Shown: positions 36,986 to 44,571 of the stretch, piece after piece
Layout of the letters: the number at the start of each line of letters is the position of its first letter
Numbering within the stretch: the stretch's first letter is position 1
DNA from: Bacteroidetes bacterium B1(2017)
GTDB taxonomy: Bacteria; Bacteroidota; Bacteroidia; UKL13-3
Assembly (NCBI GenBank): GCA_002256395.1
Contig: NKJG01000009.1
Coordinates: 1-64,000, forward strand
Length of the DNA stretch: 64,000 nucleotides
Direction: 5' to 3'
Notes under the pieces: generated by a model
Databases searched by the model: none
Seen by the model: the letters and a program-made list of their open reading frames with translations, nothing else
Told to the model about the DNA's origin: nothing
Made by a program: the position numbers and the translations under genes

Positions 36986-37254
36986 TTTCTAGTTTAGCTG
37001 TATATCTTTTCTTTTTAAGAAAAAACTATTTCTGCTTTAGAAAAAACTGTTTCTAGTTTAACTAAGGAGCAAAAGTAGTTTCGGAAAAAAGGATTTTAGT
37101 TTAGAAAAACCTCTTTTCTTAACTGGCAAATTGGCGCAAAACTTTTTTAGAAGAGCTAAATTAATAACCAAAAATACTTCTCAAGTTTAGTACCTTACTT
37201 TTCTTGTTTAGTAAATTAGGAAACTAGAAAAGAACAATAGCCGTTCTAGTTTAG
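36986..37254. repeat. Degenerate TTTCTAGTTTAG repeat
   Basis: Copies are at 36986-36997, 37029-37040 (TTTCTGCTTTAG), 37050-37061 (ending TTTAA), 37093-37104 (ATTTTAGTTTAG), 37178-37190, 37201-37211 (TTCTTGTTTAG), 37221-37230 (inverted, AAACTAGAAA) and 37243-37254 (GTTCTAGTTTAG). Spacing is irregular, so it is not a CRISPR or a simple tandem array. Confidence 0.55.
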
Positions 37255-37320
37255 AAAAGGGGGAAACAAGAAACAGTTTTTTCTCTAATTGATAAGAAAA
37301 AAACCGCCCATTCAATTTAT

Positions 37321-37435
37321 GTCGCCTATTAGAATGTCGCTCCTTTGGAGCTTTAAATGGGCATTGTTTTTTAAGGTCTATTAGAATTTCACCCCTCTGG
37401 GGTTGGAAGACTTTTCGGCTCCAATGTCCCTACTA
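37321..37435. repeat. Palindromic repeat array, left copy
   Basis: Cores GCTCC-TTT-GGAGC (37339-37351) and ACCCC-TCT-GGGGT (37391-37403) are each preceded by TATTAGAAT(G/T)TC. The end reads CTTTTCGGCTCCAATGTCCC. GCCCATT (37306-37312) and AATGGGC (37356-37362), with flanking A- and T-runs, enclose the first core and may also act as a terminator. A related array is at 39134-39240. Confidence 0.75.
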
Positions 37436-37567
37436 TCCCTAAAGTCCTTTCTTAGTTCAAAAATAATTTTTAGAGGCAAACTAGGGTTAAAAGGAAGGGT
37501 TAATAATTTGAGTGGAAGGAAAGGTGGCATTTTGTTAATGGTAGTATATGTACTATAAATAACATTA

Positions 37568-37597
37568 TTAAATATTTAAGTTGCTGTTTTAATTTTG
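37568..37597 (+). promoter_or_regulatory. Candidate promoter of the fulvocin C-like gene
   Basis: TAATTTTG at 37590-37597 fits TAnnTTTG exactly and is preceded after 19 bases by TTA at 37568-37570 in place of TTG. The transcript would start near 37601, leaving a leader of about 54 bases. Confidence 0.5.
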
Positions 37598-37604
37598 ATG
37601 ATTT

Positions 37605-37631
37605 AATTTAGATGGCATAAACATCTAAATT
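37605..37631 (+). promoter_or_regulatory. 5' leader hairpin/operator of the fulvocin C-like gene
   Basis: AATTTAGATG and CATCTAAATT form a perfect 10-bp inverted repeat around a seven-base loop, 24 bases before the start codon. Being next to the predicted transcription start, it may be an operator or an mRNA-stabilising 5' hairpin. Confidence 0.5.
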
Positions 37632-37654
37632 TTTAAATCTTAATTATTAAAACC

Positions 37655-38248
37655 ATGAAAAAACTATTTATTTTAAGTATTTGCCTTTGTCTATTTAAAA
37701 TTGGCTTTTCAGCCAATGATTTAAGGGCTGCATTAATTAATGCTAACTCAAAGGACGCTGCTCAATCAATTTTTGAAGGATATTCCAACCATCAAAAGGC
37801 TTCCGTTTGGGTTGATAAATTAAACCAAGTCTTGAGCCTTACTTGTTGGAATGAAAATCAAATTGCTTTATTAACCTCATTTAGAAATGAAATTGTTGCT
37901 GGAATTTTTGTTGCTGGTAGTCAAACTCAACAAGATTTTCAAACCTGGTCTGAAAGTTGGAAAACTAGAGCATTACAATATTTTAGTATATCACAAGTAA
38001 GATTTATACTTACACTAGTTTCCGACTATAAGGCATCCTATACTTCAGGTGGTAGTAGTTCGGGAAGCAGTTGCAATTGTTCAACAGGTGATGATTTTTG
38101 TGATGGAATAATTATATCTACTGGCGATGCATGCAAAAGCGGTGGTTGTGAAACCAAATCATCAGGATGTGGCAAATTATGGATGTATACCTGCAATGGC
38201 ACCTGCCAAGGAGTTCAACCATCTGGAATCAATACTATTATCTGGTAA
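37655..38248 (+). CDS. Fulvocin C-related bacteriocin-like secreted protein
   Basis: A 197-residue protein with a signal peptide (1-19), a helical middle part (20-130), a Ser/Gly linker (about 131-139, GGSSSGSS) and a compact C-terminal domain with eight cysteines: C140, C142, C149, C160, C165, C172, C180 and C184. The spacing, including CNCSTGDDFC and SGCGKLWMYTCNGTC, resembles fulvocin C of Myxococcus, a small bacteriocin with eight half-cystines. The design suggests a precursor whose disulfide-rich tail is released or displayed after export. A membrane thioredoxin gene follows 25 bases later. Antibacterial activity is inferred from the family name, and some relatives may have other roles. 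Confidence 0.78.
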   Translation: MKKLFILSICLCLFKIGFSANDLRAALINANSKDAAQSIFEGYSNHQKASVWVDKLNQVLSLTCWNENQIALLTSFRNEIVAGIFVAGSQTQQDFQTWSESWKTRALQYFSISQVRFILTLVSDYKASYTSGGSSSGSSCNCSTGDDFCDGIIISTGDACKSGGCETKSSGCGKLWMYTCNGTCQGVQPSGINTIIW

Positions 38249-38273
38249 GTCTAAACCTTTTGGAGGGTATACA

Positions 38274-39104
38274 ATGAGAGTAAAAGCTACGGTTCTATTA
38301 ATTATACTGTATAATTCATTCCTATTAGTTACTGGCTATTTTGGTTGGCCAATGCAATTTTGTTTAAATTCGATTAGTTCTTGTATCCTATTTTATTACA
38401 TAAGAGAAAAGGATTTAATGTATAAAGTTCCCTTTTTAATTTCTGCGATATTTTTTTTGGGGATGGCAATTTATACAAAGAATTTTCATGTATTACCCAT
38501 AGTCATTGTTCCATTTGTTTTCTTTGGGCTTTCTTTCATTTTCACTAAAGTTAGGTTCAAATTCTATTCAAGTGTTGCTTTATTGCTTTTATTGGCAATT
38601 TCTTCTTTTTGGGCAATGAGTGCGTTTCTAACATATTATTTTAATAGGCCGCTACGTGATCTTATTGGTGAGAAATTGCCCCATATTGAGGTTGTTGATG
38701 AATATGGGTTAAAAGATGACTCAATTTTCCAACTTACTAATACATTAATTGTTATTGATTTATGGAGTACTAATTGTGGGATTTGTTTAAACAAGTTTCC
38801 AAAATATTCTACGCTTCAAGACTCTTTTAAAGATAAAAATATTCTATTTTACACCTTGAATCTGCCGATTAAAAAAGACAGAATAGGAACTGCCAAAGAA
38901 CTTTTAACTAAGTTTTACAATAAATCGAATAACCTCTTTGCTATTCAAGTAGAATCTTGGAAAGCATTGGAAATACATGGTGTTCCACAGTATCTCATTA
39001 TAAGAAATGGAAAGATAAAATATTTGGGATATCTAGAAATTGACAGAAACCTATTTGAACACGATTTATATGATGAAATTGAAAATCAATTGGAGGATTT
39101 ATAG
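38274..39104 (+). CDS. Polytopic membrane protein with C-terminal TlpA/thioredoxin-like domain
   Basis: A 276-residue protein with about five membrane helices in residues 5-122 and a thioredoxin-like domain from about 130 to the end. Active site: LWSTNCGICLNKFP (C168, C171), with a cis-proline in HGVPQYLII. The topology (N-in, five helices) would place the redox domain outside the cytoplasm. The start MRVKATVLL at 38274 is chosen; a longer frame overlapping the upstream gene by 122 bases lacks support. Position directly after an eight-cysteine secreted protein suggests it makes or edits that protein's disulfides, or confers immunity. That role is inferred. Confidence 0.8.
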   Translation: MRVKATVLLIILYNSFLLVTGYFGWPMQFCLNSISSCILFYYIREKDLMYKVPFLISAIFFLGMAIYTKNFHVLPIVIVPFVFFGLSFIFTKVRFKFYSSVALLLLLAISSFWAMSAFLTYYFNRPLRDLIGEKLPHIEVVDEYGLKDDSIFQLTNTLIVIDLWSTNCGICLNKFPKYSTLQDSFKDKNILFYTLNLPIKKDRIGTAKELLTKFYNKSNNLFAIQVESWKALEIHGVPQYLIIRNGKIKYLGYLEIDRNLFEHDLYDEIENQLEDL

Positions 39105-39133
39105 CAAAAAGAAGAAACAAACATCTATTCGAA

Positions 39134-39240
39134 ATTATTGCCGCTCCTCTGGAGCTATTGGGATGTCGCTCCTCTGGAGCTATTAGAATGTCACCCCTCT
39201 GGGGTTGAAAACCTTTTCGTCCCCAATGTCCCTTCCGTAC
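39134..39240. repeat. Palindromic repeat array, right copy
   Basis: Three cores, 25 bases apart: GCTCC-TCT-GGAGC at 39143-39155 and 39168-39180, and ACCCC-TCT-GGGGT at 39193-39205. The stretch from TATTAGAATGTC (39181) through CCTTTTCGTCCCCAATGTCC matches the left array (37379 onward) over about 70-80 bases with few differences. Confidence 0.78.
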
Positions 39241-39320
39241 TTAAAGTCCCTTTTTTACCCAAGAGCCCCTCCCCAAATTTTCCCTCCAAAAAAAGAAGCT
39301 ATTTCTTATTTTTGAGACCT

Positions 39321-40406
39321 ATGCAAAAAAGGGTAGTCGTTAAATTGTTAGGTTGTTTCTTGTTTTTGGCTTTGGTTCGAACCAATGCTAACGCGCAAAA
39401 AAAAACCATGAAACTGCAAGATGGAAGCTTATATGGTTACGACTCTGGCTATGTAATTAGCTTTAGAGATAACTTAATTATTACCGTAGTTAACGAAACC
39501 AAATCAAGTTACATGCTGGCTAATTTTAACTATAAAAACAACGCCTATAGCCTCGATTATCAAACCAACACATTAAATACTTGGGGTTTAGGTTTTGATT
39601 ATAAATGGTTAACCTTTGAATATACCAAACGCATGCCTTGGTACACCCCAGATGCCACCATGGGCGAGGTAAAGAACTCGGGCTTTGGCTTTGGACTTAC
39701 TGGCAGAAGACTTGCGTTCAGAAACTTTTTTGAAAATACCAAAGGCTATTACTTAGCAAATACCGATAGCTGGTTGAAAGATTATAAAGAGCAAAACGGA
39801 ACTTATTATATCCGCCCAGATATAGGCACTTATACCTATTTTGCTTCGCTTAATTATGTGTTTAATAACAAACACTTTTCAAATAATGCTTCTTTGTGGC
39901 AACTAGAGCGCCAGCAAAAAAGAGCCTTTACGGTAGTGGCGGGTTTAACGTATGTGTATAGTTCTTTTAGTGCCGATTCAAGTATAATTCCCACCACTGG
40001 TGTAGATACTTTTCCGCGTTCAAACAATACCTATTTTGCCTTAAATAGCGTAGGCTTAAATTGTGGTTTCTTAGGAACAATTCCAATAGGCAAGCAAAAG
40101 AAATGGTTTATTACTATGGCTTTTGAGCCGGGTTTAAGTAGGCAGTGGGGGCAGGTTACGGTTGAAAATGTGGGTGTAGCCAAGGCTCAAAAGTTAGTTG
40201 GTTTTCAATCTGAATTTAGATTTGGTTTTGGTTATAATGGCGATAAATGGTATATAGGTTCTGTTGTAAAAACATATGCCAACTTAAATGCTATCGATCA
40301 TCCCGATCCAATGTCTATTACACATAGATTTGGTAGGTTATATTTTGGCTATAGGTTTAATGAAATTAAAGTAAATAGTCCCTTTCTTAAAAAATTAAGA
40401 TTATAG
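39321..40406 (+). CDS. DUF4421 family outer-membrane-type protein
   Basis: A 361-residue exported protein. A signal peptide (MQKRVVVKLLGCFLFLALV to NANA) is followed by an amphipathic beta-strand pattern rich in Tyr, Phe and Asn. Examples are YSLDYQTNTLNTWGLGFDYK, SGFGFGLTGRRLAF and FRFGFGYNGDKWYIG, ending FGRLYFGYRFNEIKVNSPF. This matches DUF4421, an uncharacterised Bacteroidota family that probably forms a beta barrel. The ATG at 39321 is chosen because the in-frame extension to 39138 is made of palindromic repeat DNA. A terminator follows directly. Confidence 0.82.
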   Translation: MQKRVVVKLLGCFLFLALVRTNANAQKKTMKLQDGSLYGYDSGYVISFRDNLIITVVNETKSSYMLANFNYKNNAYSLDYQTNTLNTWGLGFDYKWLTFEYTKRMPWYTPDATMGEVKNSGFGFGLTGRRLAFRNFFENTKGYYLANTDSWLKDYKEQNGTYYIRPDIGTYTYFASLNYVFNNKHFSNNASLWQLERQQKRAFTVVAGLTYVYSSFSADSSIIPTTGVDTFPRSNNTYFALNSVGLNCGFLGTIPIGKQKKWFITMAFEPGLSRQWGQVTVENVGVAKAQKLVGFQSEFRFGFGYNGDKWYIGSVVKTYANLNAIDHPDPMSITHRFGRLYFGYRFNEIKVNSPFLKKLRL

Positions 40407-40458
40407 CAGATGCAGGTTAAGGCTGAACCAATTTTGACTTAACCCACATCTGTTTTTT
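40407..40458 (+). terminator. Intrinsic terminator of the DUF4421 gene
   Basis: A 17-bp stem with few mismatches runs from CAGATG (40407) to CATCTG (40452), with a 12-base loop and a following TTTTTT. Confidence 0.8.
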
Positions 40459-40463
40459 ACTGC

Positions 40464-42614
40464 TTACTTTTGAGTATGGTATAAAATAAACCCATACATA
40501 TCGGTAGCGTCTTCAATAAGTTTTGTTGTTGGTTTACCAGCACCATGTCCCGCTTTAGAATCTATGCGAATTAAGATAGGACTTTCACTGGCGTGTTGGT
40601 TTGCTTGCAATGCCGCAGCAAATTTAAACGAATGTGCAGGTACCACACGGTCGTCGTGATCGGCTGTCATAATAAGCGTTGCAGGGTATTTTACATCTAG
40701 CTTTACATTGTGCAAAGGCGAGTATTTTAATAAGTATTCAAACTGCTCTTTGTTTTCGCTTGAGCCATACTCAACAGCCCAGCCCCAACCAATGGTAAAC
40801 TTATGGTAGCGCAACATATCTAATACACCCACTGCAGGAATAGCTACTTTAAACAACTCTGGTCTTTGGTTCATACAGGCTCCAATTAAGGTACCTCCAT
40901 TTGAACCACCATGAATGGCTAAATGTTCATTGCTAGTATATTTTTCTTTAATCAAGAATTCGGCTGCTGCAATAAAATCATCAAATACATTTTGTTTGTT
41001 CGATAGCATACCTGCTTTATGCCAGTCTTCGCCATACTCGCCACCACCGCGCAAGTTGGCAATAGCATAAACGCCACCTCGTTCTAAGAACATCACGCGT
41101 GAGGTACTAAACGAAGGAGTAAGACTAATATTAAACCCACCATATCCATATAAAAGAGTTGGGTTAGTACCATCTAATTTTAAGCCCTTTTTGTAGATAA
41201 TAAACATAGGAATTTTAGTTCCATCTTTACTTGGGTAAAATACTTGTTTGGTTTCAAAATCTTCTGGTTTAAAAGCGTAAGTAGCACTACTCATCCAGTC
41301 TTTTTGCTGCTTGGTGTTTAAATCATAAAAGCGCACTTTGCTTGGCTCTGTAAACGAAATATAATTATAGGCAATTACGCTTTCATCGGCATCGCAACCG
41401 CTAGTGCTGGCTGTGCCAATACCAGGTAATTCAATCTCTCCAAGCAATTGGCCTTTATTGGTATAGTGTTTTAAACGAGTGCTGGCATCAACTAAATAAC
41501 TTGCAATTAATTGATTTTGGCCAGCTGTTACCACAGATTCTAATAAGTCTTTTGATTCTGGAATAAGAGTTTTCCAGTTCTTTGGATCTGTATTCTTAGG
41601 GTCAATAGAAACTAAACGATATTTAGGAGCACCTAAATCTGTAAGAACAAGTATTTGATCTCCATCATTGCCAACCACACTATAGTTATTGGCAAATCCT
41701 TTGCATAAAACCTGAAATGCATTGGCACCATTAATGGTCACTTTAATACTTGGTGAATTATCTTTTACCAATACTTCATTGCCTGAGGTTCCTTCAGAGA
41801 TATTGATAAAAGTATAGCGTTGGTCTTCTGTAAGGCCTGCATTAAAATACCGAAGTGGATGTTTTTTATCTTCATAAACTAATTCATCCTCGCTTTGCTT
41901 GGTGCCTAGTTTATGGAAGTAAATTTTCATGTACTCGTTTTGGTTGCTAAAGGCTTTTCCTTCAACAGGGGCGTCGTAGCGGCTATAATAAAAACCATTG
42001 CCGAACCAAGTAGCGCCACTAAATTTAACCCATTCAATTTTGTCTGAGGTTTTGGTTTTAGTATTGGCATCCATAACAAATAGTTCGTTCCAATCGCTAC
42101 CAGAGCGGGCAAGGCCAACGGCAACATACTTGTGGTCTTTGCTAAATTCAAGGCTAGCTAAAGAAACTGTTCCGTCATCTGAGAATTTATTTGGATCAAG
42201 AAATAATTCTGCCTTAGTATAGTCAAATACATCTTTGCATCTATATAAGGCACTTTGGTTTTGTAGGCCATCATTTTTATAGAAGTAGTAGTAGTCGCCT
42301 TCTTTAACAGGTGCGCTGTATTTGGCAAAGTTCCAAATTTCGGTAAGGCGTTTACGAATATCTTTTCTGATATCTATTTGATCAAGATAGTTGTTTGTTA
42401 CCTTATTTTCTTCGGCTACCCAGTTAATCACTTCTTCCGCCGTATCATTTTCTAACCATCGGTATGGGTCGGCAATGGTTGTTCCAAAATAGGTGTCTGA
42501 GATAGTGTCTTTGTGAGTTGCCGGTGTAGGCAGAACAGTAATATTTTTGGTGTTCATTTTTGTTGAGCAGGCCCCAAGGGCAAGCAATGAAAGCAAGAGC
42601 CATTTACTTTTCAT
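40464..42614 (-). CDS. Prolyl oligopeptidase (S9A) lipoprotein
   Basis: A 716-residue serine peptidase with a lipoprotein signal (LLSLLALGAC-S; acylated Cys near residue 16). The N-terminal part is a seven-bladed propeller starting DPYRWLENDTAEEVINWV. The C-terminal alpha/beta hydrolase has the nucleophile IHGGSNGGTLIG, the acid in TADHDDRVVPAHSFKF and the histidine in SKAGHGAGKPT. It cleaves small proline-containing peptides, here on the periplasmic side of a membrane. Ends of both neighbouring genes are close: a terminator lies just beyond its stop. Confidence 0.93.
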   Translation of the reverse strand: MKSKWLLLSLLALGACSTKMNTKNITVLPTPATHKDTISDTYFGTTIADPYRWLENDTAEEVINWVAEENKVTNNYLDQIDIRKDIRKRLTEIWNFAKYSAPVKEGDYYYFYKNDGLQNQSALYRCKDVFDYTKAELFLDPNKFSDDGTVSLASLEFSKDHKYVAVGLARSGSDWNELFVMDANTKTKTSDKIEWVKFSGATWFGNGFYYSRYDAPVEGKAFSNQNEYMKIYFHKLGTKQSEDELVYEDKKHPLRYFNAGLTEDQRYTFINISEGTSGNEVLVKDNSPSIKVTINGANAFQVLCKGFANNYSVVGNDGDQILVLTDLGAPKYRLVSIDPKNTDPKNWKTLIPESKDLLESVVTAGQNQLIASYLVDASTRLKHYTNKGQLLGEIELPGIGTASTSGCDADESVIAYNYISFTEPSKVRFYDLNTKQQKDWMSSATYAFKPEDFETKQVFYPSKDGTKIPMFIIYKKGLKLDGTNPTLLYGYGGFNISLTPSFSTSRVMFLERGGVYAIANLRGGGEYGEDWHKAGMLSNKQNVFDDFIAAAEFLIKEKYTSNEHLAIHGGSNGGTLIGACMNQRPELFKVAIPAVGVLDMLRYHKFTIGWGWAVEYGSSENKEQFEYLLKYSPLHNVKLDVKYPATLIMTADHDDRVVPAHSFKFAAALQANQHASESPILIRIDSKAGHGAGKPTTKLIEDATDMYGFILYHTQK

Positions 42615-42677
42615 GGGAGTATATTTTTTGGTGAAATTAGTAAAATAATATTGGAATGGGGCAATGGATTAGGCTTT

Positions 42678-42707
42678 TTGAGTATGTGTATTTATTTCTT
42701 ATATTTG
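42678..42707 (+). promoter_or_regulatory. Promoter of the toxin-antitoxin pair (TTG-N19-TATATTTG)
   Basis: TTG at 42678-42680, exactly 19 bases, then TATATTTG at 42700-42707. This is a full consensus. The ATG of the antitoxin gene begins at 42712, close to the expected +1, so the mRNA may be leaderless. Confidence 0.65.
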
Positions 42708-42711
42708 ATTT

Positions 42712-42939
42712 ATGAAAACGCTTACTTTAAATCTTCCCGATAATATTGATTTTACTAACAATGATTTTGCAATGTTAGTTGCGTCTAAATTATATGAGCA
42801 AGGGAAGCTTTCTATTGGCGAAGCTGCCGATGTTGCTGGGTTATCTAAAAGAGCTTTTATTGAATTATTAGCAAGCTATGAGGTTTCAATTTTTAATTCG
42901 CCAGTTTCAGAACTTACTACTGATATTTTAAATGCCTAA
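42712..42939 (+). CDS. UPF0175 family antitoxin-like protein
   Basis: A 75-residue protein with the UPF0175 pattern: a short N-terminal strand (TLTLNLPDNID) and a helix-turn-helix-like core (KLSIGEAADVAGLSKRAFIE LLASYEVS region, residues 34-58). UPF0175 genes pair with DUF3368 PIN-type genes, as here, with an eight-base overlap. It probably binds both its promoter and the toxin. Confidence 0.87.
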   Translation: MKTLTLNLPDNIDFTNNDFAMLVASKLYEQGKLSIGEAADVAGLSKRAFIELLASYEVSIFNSPVSELTTDILNA

Positions 42940-43402
42940 GGTTGTTATTTCTGATACAAGCTGCCTAATTATTTTATCGAAAATTGGGGAGTTAGATTTA
43001 CTTCAAAAAATTTACGGGCAGGTAATTACTACGAACGATATTGCCGATGAATTTGGAGAGACCTTACCAAATTGGGTTGAAATTAAGGAAGTAGTTGATA
43101 AAGTTAAGCAAAATATTCTTGAGACGCAATTAGATAAAGGGGAGTCTAGTGCAATTGCCTTGGCGTTAGAAATGCCAGATTCAATTCTAATTATTGATGA
43201 TTATAAGGCAAGGGTCATAGCGCATAAACTTGGCTTATCCCTCACAGGTACTTTAGGAGTAATCGTTAAGGCTAAGAAAGCGGGAATTATTGATTCAATA
43301 AAGCCATTCCTAAGGAAAATTAAACAAACAAACTTTAGGATTTCAATAACACTTGAAATGGAGGCACTAAAAGCGGCTGATGAACAGACAATGCTAGAAT
43401 AA
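42932..43402 (+). CDS. DUF3368 PIN-like toxin
   Basis: A 156-residue PIN-fold protein. Acidic active-site residues are in VVISDTSCLIILSK (D8), ITTNDIADEFGE, LDKGESSAIALALE and LIIDDYKARVIA. The tail LGLSLTGTLGVIVKAKKAGI is typical of DUF3368. PIN toxins are RNases that cut tRNA or rRNA. It overlaps the antitoxin gene and is followed by a terminator shared with sodA. Confidence 0.87.
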   Translation: MPKVVISDTSCLIILSKIGELDLLQKIYGQVITTNDIADEFGETLPNWVEIKEVVDKVKQNILETQLDKGESSAIALALEMPDSILIIDDYKARVIAHKLGLSLTGTLGVIVKAKKAGIIDSIKPFLRKIKQTNFRISITLEMEALKAADEQTMLE

Positions 43403-43434
43403 AAAAAGCAGAAACCTTTTCAAGTTCCTGCTTT
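43401..43434 (-). terminator. Terminator of sodA
   Basis: AAAGCAG (43405-43411) pairs with CTGCTTT (43428-43434), extended by AAC/GTT beyond one mismatch. The A-run at 43401-43407 gives the T-tract on the minus strand. It may also stop the toxin transcript on the plus strand. Confidence 0.7.
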
Positions 43435-43455
43435 AGTTTTGGGTTCAGGGCTTAC

Positions 43456-44064
43456 TTACAAAGCAGCTTCGTATCTGCGCGATACTTCATCCCAGTTAAT
43501 AACATTCCAGAAAGCAGCCATATAATCTGGTCTACGGTTTTGGTAATGCAAGTAGTACGCATGTTCCCAAACATCGCAACCCAAAATAGGAGTTCCTTTA
43601 CAATCGGCTATATCCATTAAAGGATTATCTTGATTGGCAGTAGAACAAACCGATAATTTTTTATCAGCACCTACACATAACCAAGCCCAACCAGATCCAA
43701 AACGAGTAGCACCCGCTTTGTTAAAGTCTTCTTTAAACTTATCCCATCCACCTAGTTCATTGGTAATGGCATCCATTAATTTGCCAGTTGGCTGTCCACC
43801 TTTGTTTGGTCCCATAATAGTCCAAAAAAGGCTGTGGTTAAAATGACCACCACCGTTGTTTCTAACAGCAGCAGGATATTTACTAATATTTTTGCAAATA
43901 TCTTCAATGCTGTGGTTTTCACCTTCGGTACCCGCAAGGGCAGCGTTTAGGTTAGTAACATACGCATTGTGGTGTTTGCTGTGGTGAATTTCCATAGTGC
44001 GGGCATCAATATGCGGCTCTAGGGCTGTGTACTCATATGTGAGTTTAGGTAATTCAAATGACAT
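43456..44064 (-). CDS. sodA: Superoxide dismutase, Mn-type of the Fe/Mn family
   Basis: A 202-residue cytoplasmic enzyme that dismutates superoxide. Metal ligands are H27 in MEIHHSKHH, the histidine in [11 protein letters not shown], and D/H in [20 protein letters not shown]. The GGGHFNH stretch and the Gln in STANQDNPL are features of manganese rather than iron enzymes, though cambialistic activity is possible. It is a single-gene unit with its own terminator. Confidence 0.94.
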   Translation of the reverse strand: MSFELPKLTYEYTALEPHIDARTMEIHHSKHHNAYVTNLNAALAGTEGENHSIEDICKNISKYPAAVRNNGGGHFNHSLFWTIMGPNKGGQPTGKLMDAITNELGGWDKFKEDFNKAGATRFGSGWAWLCVGADKKLSVCSTANQDNPLMDIADCKGTPILGCDVWEHAYYLHYQNRRPDYMAAFWNVINWDEVSRRYEAAL

Positions 44065-44233
44065 GATTTGTAATAATTAGAGAAGCGAATATACACTATA
44101 ACAAGCGTTATGACGGAAATGTTTTCTAGATTTTTTTGCACGGTATTAGCTGAGTTCTGATTGTGAATTTGTTTGTTTTTAGAAGGTTTGTAAAGAAATG
44201 GTTGGCTTGCTTTTATTTCTAGGTGAAATTAAA

Positions 44234-44241
44234 TATGTTTG
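44234..44241 (+). promoter_or_regulatory. Candidate -7 box (TATGTTTG)
   Basis: An exact TAnnTTTG match lies 11 bases before the start codon at 44252. At the -33 distance only a T-run (44211-44214) is seen, so support is partial. Confidence 0.4.
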
Positions 44242-44251
44242 ATTTTGAGTA

Positions 44252-44560
44252 ATGATTAAACTTAAACCAATATCTAATCAAGAGAGTGGGGCAACAGGTA
44301 CCGTTGAGCACCACGAAATTAAGCGCATTAAAATTGTGGCCGATGAGTTTACCCCTGAGGCTTTTAACGATAAGGTGGATAGAATTGCCAACAGCCTTTT
44401 TAAAGATATTAAGTTATTTGTGGGTTTAGGTTTTTCTTTTCTACTAACCCTCTCCCTGCTTTGGTCGGGATGGAACGTTAAAAACATTTTCAAAATAGAT
44501 ATATTCCCTGGTGGCCATCATGGCTCAATTGATGATATAAATGCCTCTTTAGGCATGTAA
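44252..44560 (+). CDS. Small single-pass membrane protein, unknown
   Basis: A 102-residue protein with a charged cytoplasmic-type N-terminus (1-52), one membrane helix at about 55-73 (LFVGLGFSFLLTLSLLWSGW) and a short tail with HH (GGHHGSIDDI). No family is recognised. It lies 12 bases before another membrane protein gene on the same strand and is probably its operon partner. Confidence 0.65.
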   Translation: MIKLKPISNQESGATGTVEHHEIKRIKIVADEFTPEAFNDKVDRIANSLFKDIKLFVGLGFSFLLTLSLLWSGWNVKNIFKIDIFPGGHHGSIDDINASLGM

Positions 44561-44571
44561 TAAGCACTACT

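Larger units (their letters stand above)
36619..37654. other. 1-kb gene-free region
   Basis: No convincing gene is present. It holds, in order: a small-RNA candidate ending in a strong plus-strand terminator (to 36899), an AT-rich stretch with about eight copies of a TTTCTAGTTTAG-like motif (36986-37254), palindromic repeats of the CTCCTCTGGAG type (37321-37435), and the promoter and 5' hairpin of the fulvocin-like gene (37568-37631). The only short frame with a start that looks possible is 36728-36799 (+), 23 codons, MVDLISERYKGQGKITEAK onwards, unsupported by any family. Confidence 0.75.

Noticed and set aside
38127..38273. Overlapping long start for the membrane thioredoxin protein
   Set aside because: It overlaps the cysteine-rich domain of the upstream gene by 122 bases in another frame and has no membrane-protein character.
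37321..39240. Bracketing repeats as ends of an insertion sequence or transposon
   Set aside because: No transposase, no target-site duplication seen and the repeats are direct, not terminal inverted. A recombination cassette is the more modest reading.
39134..39240. 25-base-spaced cores as a CRISPR
   Set aside because: Each unit is almost all repeat, with no variable spacer between the palindromes.
39138..39320. Extended N-terminus for the DUF4421 protein
   Set aside because: The extra 61 codons are translated palindromic repeat DNA; a signal peptide begins at 39321.
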